Source: JBMYRH01 sp049602155 (lineage in GTDB: Bacteria; Myxococcota_A; UBA9042; PHBI01; JBMYRH01). From it: a stretch of 44,360 bases of DNA. Within the stretch, counting starts at the first letter, position 1, and each line of letters starts with the position of its first letter. The notes beneath the pieces were generated by a model, which had not been told where the DNA came from, did not search any database, and worked only from the letters and a program-made list of their open reading frames with translations. Position numbers and translations under genes: made by a program. Below are positions 41,114 to 44,360 of the stretch, one piece after another. The DNA is taken from the NCBI GenBank assembly GCA_049602155.1, contig JBMYRH010000039.1:1-44360 (forward strand), written 5' to 3'.

Positions 41114-41863
41114 ATGCGACGAGTAATGACCTACTGTCTGGCGATCTTGACCTGCCTCACCCTCTCGGCCAGCACAGCATGGGCGGGAGACGCCGATGCG
41201 CTGATGACCGAGGTGGATAACCTCATGAACAGCGCCGAGGATGAGACGTTCGTGTTTTCTGCGAAGACCTTGGAGAAGGGCAAGAGCCCGCGCTTGGTCG
41301 TTCTCAAAGTGTGGATCAAAGACGGGATGCGCCTGACTGAGTTCTTGGAGCCGGGCGATCTGAAGGGGATGAAGGCGCTGACGCTCTCGGCGTCTCAGAT
41401 TTACACCTACCTGCCCGAGTACAAGAAGGTGCGTCGCGTGGCGAGCCACACGAGTGAGCAGGGCTTCATGGGGATGGCTTACGGCCAAGCTGAGATGGCC
41501 CTGTCCCGATTCAGTGCGGTCTACTCGGCGTCACAGAAGTCCGAGGACGACAAGGCTTGGACCTTGGCGCTGACGCCGAAGGAGGGGGCCGACGCGCCGT
41601 ACCCCAAGATGGAGCTTGTCATCTCAAAGAAGGTCAAGCGACCGATGGAGCTGCGTTATTTCAACGCGTCCGGCGCACTCGCCAAGACCGAGACGCGCTC
41701 GGACTTTAAGTGCAAGGGCACGATCTGCAACGCGGGCACGATGCGCATGGTCGATCACACCAAGGACGGCTTGGAGACCACCTTCACGATGAGTGATTGG
41801 GAGGTTAATAAGGGCCTGAGCAAGCGGAAGTTCACGGTGCGTGCCCTACAGGGACGGCGGTAA
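41114..41863 (+). CDS. LolA-like outer-membrane lipoprotein-sorting-type carrier
   Basis: A 249-aa exported protein (signal MRRVMTYCLAILTCLTLS, cleavage near STAWA). The mature part follows the LolA-like (outer membrane lipoprotein-sorting, PF17131-type) pattern: VWIKDGMRLTEFLEPGDLKGMKAL, then IYTYLPEYKKVRRVAS and MGMAYGQAEM, all beta-half-barrel elements with a hydrophobic cavity. It likely shuttles a lipid or lipidated cargo across the periplasm. GGAGGA is six bases before the ATG. It sits between the RND permease and a DUF1302-like barrel, an order known from transport operons in other Gram-negative bacteria. Confidence 0.85.
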   Translation: MRRVMTYCLAILTCLTLSASTAWAGDADALMTEVDNLMNSAEDETFVFSAKTLEKGKSPRLVVLKVWIKDGMRLTEFLEPGDLKGMKALTLSASQIYTYLPEYKKVRRVASHTSEQGFMGMAYGQAEMALSRFSAVYSASQKSEDDKAWTLALTPKEGADAPYPKMELVISKKVKRPMELRYFNASGALAKTETRSDFKCKGTICNAGTMRMVDHTKDGLETTFTMSDWEVNKGLSKRKFTVRALQGRR

Positions 41864-41867
41864 GGCG

Positions 41868-43736
41868 ATGGCGACAGTAGGGGACGTGCCCAGGGCATGG
41901 GGGCGGTCGGTCGTGGCCGTCTTGACCATGGTCGGGACTGTGGCAGCTGGGGAAGCGCGGGCCGAAATCGAGTTCAACTGGGGCGGGCACATCAAGTCCG
42001 ACCTCCGGTTTCGCATCGAGGAGAAGCGCACCGGTGTGTGGTACGACGAGTACGTGCTCCCGGTCGGCGTCTCGCGAAACGAGAACGCCGCGAAGCTGAA
42101 GATGGATGTGGTCTCCGGAGGCTGGGCTGGGGTCCTGGACCTCGACTTCGTCTTCGTTGGTATCAGCGACGACGTGAACAACCTCGGCAATATGTCTCTT
42201 CGTGGCGACGTCGACCCCTACCGTATCGAGGCGCATGCGCTCTTTATCGAGGCGTTGGATCTCTTTGAGGGGTTCGACATGCGCATCGGATACCAGAAGC
42301 TCCTCTGGGGTGTAGGGGATCAGTTCAACCCGACAAACAACCTCAACGCAGACGACATGGAGGATGAACTCCTCTTCGGCGACCAGCAGGCGAACGCCAT
42401 GATTCGTTTGGACTGGACGCCGATCAATGAGATCAGCATGACCGCTGCGTTGGTCCCCGCCTTCCGGCCATCATTGCTCCCGCCATCAGGCCGCCTCGCC
42501 CTGGCAGCGACGGATCGGTTGCCGATGGATGACGGCCCGACTCGGCGCCGCATCGCCGCGGAGCAGAACCTCACCACGACCAACGGCTATCCGACGGTCG
42601 TGCAAGAGATCCATGTCAACACGCCCGAGCTTGCGCTCGATAACATGCAGGCGGGGTTTCAGTTCGCGACGATCCTCGGCGAACATGACCTCGCGGTGAA
42701 CTACTTCATTGGGCATCACGATGTGCCCGTCCCCGTGCTCAACCACACGGTGCAGTTCGAGAACACAATCGAGGGGTCAGCGGCGTGCCCTGCGTGGTGG
42801 CGTGACGTCCAAGACGATCCGTCACTGCAGCAAGCGATCCCCGCGGCTTGTAAGCTGCGCACCGAGACGACGGTCGAGTTCCCACGCATGCAGACGATAG
42901 GCCTGAACATGGCGGGTGAAATCGATCTCTTGGGTTGGATCTCTGATGCGATTCACCCCATCGGGTATCGGCTGGAGGTCGGCGTCTTCTTCCCGGAGGA
43001 GAAGCGACTTCAGATGACCCAGGGCGAGCTCATCGTGACCTTGCCCTCGGGTATCCCGCTCTCCTTGCCTGCGGGCGAATACGATTACGCGGGCACGGTG
43101 CTCGAGGAGGTCGTCGGCGCGACAGGGGCCCCTATGGAAGCGAAGCCCCCTATCGTCTTGCCTGATACGCCGTTCGCAAAGTGGAGCCTCGGGATCGACT
43201 ACTCTTTCGGAGCTCACGTCTACCTCAACATGCAATGGGTGCATGGTCTGGCAGATGAATTTGGTGCCGGCGACTGGATTACCGAGGGTTACGCTGTGCG
43301 GGCGTCTTGGATCGACGCTGAAGAGAATGATGCGTTCCAATGCGGCTTGCCTGCGAGCGTCGGGGGGCTCGGGAGCGGCCGGACCTGTGCGACTGAGATG
43401 CTCCGCCCCCGTTTGGGCGACTACCTCGTCTTGGGCTTAGACTTTAAGTTCCTGAATGACGCCGCGCTGCTGCGTTTGTTCACGATGTGGGACCTCACGG
43501 GGCTGGTGCAAGAGAGGTGGGACGAAGCCTCCCAAAGCCGTGTGCGTGAGAGCTTCCACCCCTTTACAGATGAAGCGTTCTCCGCGGTCATCTACCCCAG
43601 CTTCTCTTACAACTTCGGCTTCGGCTTAACTCTGACCGCCGGGGCGTTACTGAAGTTTGGTAAGAGCTGGACGAAGTTTGGGGATCCGGCCGCCGGCGGC
43701 TCGGTGGTCTGGAGTAGCGCCAAGTTTGCGTTTTAG
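41868..43736 (+). CDS. Outer-membrane barrel protein, DUF1302-like (cassette 2)
   Basis: A 622-aa exported protein with a signal peptide of about 35 residues (VVAVLTMVGTVAAGEARA). The mature part starts IEFNWGGHIKSDLRFRIEEK and includes DMRIGYQKLLWGVGDQFNPTNNLN, a segment typical of DUF1302/DUF1302-like barrels (porin-like, often beside RND and DUF1329 genes). It has Tyr/Trp/Gly alternation throughout and ends VVWSSAKFAF with a terminal Phe, as BAM substrates do. ATG at 41868 is four bases past the previous stop; the upstream frame to 41841 is unlikely. It would be the outer-membrane exit or acceptor of the cargo handled by the RND and LolA-like proteins. Confidence 0.86.
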   Translation: MATVGDVPRAWGRSVVAVLTMVGTVAAGEARAEIEFNWGGHIKSDLRFRIEEKRTGVWYDEYVLPVGVSRNENAAKLKMDVVSGGWAGVLDLDFVFVGISDDVNNLGNMSLRGDVDPYRIEAHALFIEALDLFEGFDMRIGYQKLLWGVGDQFNPTNNLNADDMEDELLFGDQQANAMIRLDWTPINEISMTAALVPAFRPSLLPPSGRLALAATDRLPMDDGPTRRRIAAEQNLTTTNGYPTVVQEIHVNTPELALDNMQAGFQFATILGEHDLAVNYFIGHHDVPVPVLNHTVQFENTIEGSAACPAWWRDVQDDPSLQQAIPAACKLRTETTVEFPRMQTIGLNMAGEIDLLGWISDAIHPIGYRLEVGVFFPEEKRLQMTQGELIVTLPSGIPLSLPAGEYDYAGTVLEEVVGATGAPMEAKPPIVLPDTPFAKWSLGIDYSFGAHVYLNMQWVHGLADEFGAGDWITEGYAVRASWIDAEENDAFQCGLPASVGGLGSGRTCATEMLRPRLGDYLVLGLDFKFLNDAALLRLFTMWDLTGLVQERWDEASQSRVRESFHPFTDEAFSAVIYPSFSYNFGFGLTLTAGALLKFGKSWTKFGDPAAGGSVVWSSAKFAF

Positions 43737-43741
43737 CTCAG

Positions 43742-43794
43742 GCCTTAGCGACCTTGCTCGACGGGCTGACGGGGCTGTCTTTGGGTCGCTAGGC
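43742..43794 (+). terminator. Possible terminator hairpin after the DUF1302-like barrel
   Basis: GCC(T)TAGCGACC at about 43742-43753 pairs with GGTCGCTAGGC at 43784-43794, 11 bp with one bulge, and closes a 30-base loop. No T-run follows, so it is a weak candidate. Confidence 0.35.
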
Positions 43795-44018
43795 GATTGA
43801 TTGCCATGTTTCACGCGCGCGCGCGAGGTCTCGGCAGGCTTGCTTGGTGTTCTCGGCCCTGTGGTGGTCGTCACGCGCTGTCCAGAGGGCGCTTAAGCGG
43901 CGCGGTTTTCTAGGACCGTTCGTCCAAAATATCGGGCATAGCGTGTCGGTTTCAAGAGAGGTGGTTGCGTTTTACTTCTTTAAGAACAGGCACTTGGAAC
44001 AAAAATCAACTTCTGGGT

Positions 44019-44045
44019 TAAGGGGAAGTGTGTGTCGACCGTATA
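44019..44045 (+). promoter_or_regulatory. Putative sigma-28 (FliA)-type flagellin promoter
   Basis: TAAG (44019-44022), exactly 15 bases, then ACCGTATA (44038-44045) resembles TAAA-N15-GCCGATAA, the sigma-28 consensus. It lies about 260 bases before the flagellin ATG, which would give a long leader. Match is partial and inferred. Confidence 0.4.
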
Positions 44046-44048
44046 GCA

Positions 44049-44108
44049 GGGTGACCGCCGGTGACACACCACGGTCGAGACCACGGACCGGTTGAAGCCC
44101 GGTCACCC
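44049..44108 (+). ncRNA. Structured flagellin mRNA leader (candidate)
   Basis: GGGTGACCG (44049-44057) pairs with CGGTCACCC (44100-44108), and CCGGT (44058-44062) directly inside it pairs with ACCGG (44087-44091), giving a stacked stem. A further perfect hairpin, ACGCCGAA-GTGA-TTCGGCGT, lies at 44131-44150. None has a T-run. This may be a regulatory leader of flagellin mRNA; I see no known riboswitch class. Confidence 0.35.
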
Positions 44109-44307
44109 CTACCAACCTACCCAGCAACGCACGCCGAAGTGATTCGGCGTAGTGATTTGCGGCGTCGCCGTGACCGTTCGATGAGTTCGGATGCGGATCG
44201 GATGACGTACGCCCGCCATCGGGAGACCGATTGTGCGGGTGTTCACTGCGCCCAACCGCTGAGCAGTAATCTGTTCAACGGCCACGGCGGTTTACAGGAG
44301 TTGAACG

Positions 44308-44360
44308 ATGGCTACCCCCCTCGCGATTAATACCAATGTAGGCTCGCTGACCGCTCAGCG
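44308..44360 (+). CDS. fliC: Flagellin (partial, N-terminus only)
   Basis: Only the first 17 codons plus two bases are in the window: MATPLAINTNVGSLTAQ. The start I-N-T-N-x-x-S-L-x-A-Q-R is the conserved D0 segment of bacterial flagellins, which packs in the filament core and carries the export signal for the flagellar type III apparatus. AGGAG is seven bases before the ATG. The gene runs off the right edge, so its length and variable domain cannot be judged. This suggests flagellar genes follow, and it is set apart from the RND/barrel cassette by a long leader region. Confidence 0.88.
   Translation, partial: MATPLAINTNVGSLTAQ

Larger units (their letters stand above)
43737..44307. other. 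571-base intergenic region before flagellin
   Basis: No credible gene is present. It holds a possible terminator at 43742-43794, an AT-richer stretch (about 43900-44020), a possible sigma-28-type promoter (44019-44045), a structured leader (44049-44108 and 44131-44150) and a ribosome site AGGAG at 44296-44300. Confidence 0.6.

Noticed and set aside
43890..43899. CGCTTAAGCG palindrome followed by GGTTTTC as a terminator
   Set aside because: The stem is short and AT-centred, and the T-run is four bases only; more likely chance in this intergenic stretch.
43844..44330. Two small plus-strand frames (83 and 89 aa) in the flagellin leader
   Set aside because: They have Arg/Ser/Pro-rich random content; one overlaps the flagellin start in another frame.

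Overview
This window is high-GC DNA (clearly above 60% by eye). It most likely comes from a Myxococcota / deltaproteobacterial-type genome. The evidence is diderm equipment (beta-barrels, a LolA-like protein, RND permeases), many secreted Cys-rich proteins and lipoproteins, a C-terminal Cys/hydrophobic/Arg tail like MYXO-CTERM sorting tails, and a flagellin start at the right edge. The lineage is inference from gene content. I see no rRNA, CRISPR array or IS transposase.

Layout, left to right. (1) 1-1074: the end of an integrated element. A tyrosine recombinase runs off the left edge and reads away from an initiator tRNA-fMet that has its own promoter and terminator. (2) 1077-10958: a leftward run of a GTG-started FHA-like protein, a 1546-aa fusion of a SEDS glycosyltransferase with a penicillin-binding transpeptidase, a membrane protein with an FHA-like tail, a GT2 synthase and a 2OG-Fe(II) oxygenase. 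It looks like a dedicated cell-wall or surface-polymer locus. (3) 11073-14221: a small lipoprotein, then a leftward SDR / zinc-ribbon methyltransferase / class II aldolase set. (4) 14296-22211: secreted Cys-rich protein A, a second zinc-ribbon methyltransferase, a vWA lipoprotein, a LON-domain protein, an M3 peptidase lipoprotein, a divergent paralogue of protein A, and a VOC protein. (5) 22195-27658: three translationally coupled leftward genes. They encode an unknown 553-aa protein, a 793-aa composite with a class-II-terpene-cyclase-like toroid (DxDDTA) plus a Cys cluster, and a radical SAM enzyme. This is the best candidate for an undescribed biosynthetic system. (6) 27706-28911: a Cys-repeat surface protein with a sorting-tail-like C-terminus. 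(7) 29153-31863: a tubulin-like protein with an altered nucleotide-binding signature, coupled to a 541-aa helical partner. (8) 31865-43736: two divergent RND-permease / outer-membrane-barrel cassettes. One carries a PhnD-like binding protein; the other carries a TPR lipoprotein, a LolA-like carrier and a DUF1302-like barrel. They suggest envelope-spanning transport of a hydrophobic cargo. (9) 43737-44360: a 571-base intergenic region with a possible sigma-28 promoter and a structured leader, then the first codons of flagellin.

Most genes are tightly packed with 1-4 base overlaps, so several operons can be read directly. Family names rest on motifs I could see. No database search was possible, and the new-system claims are hypotheses.
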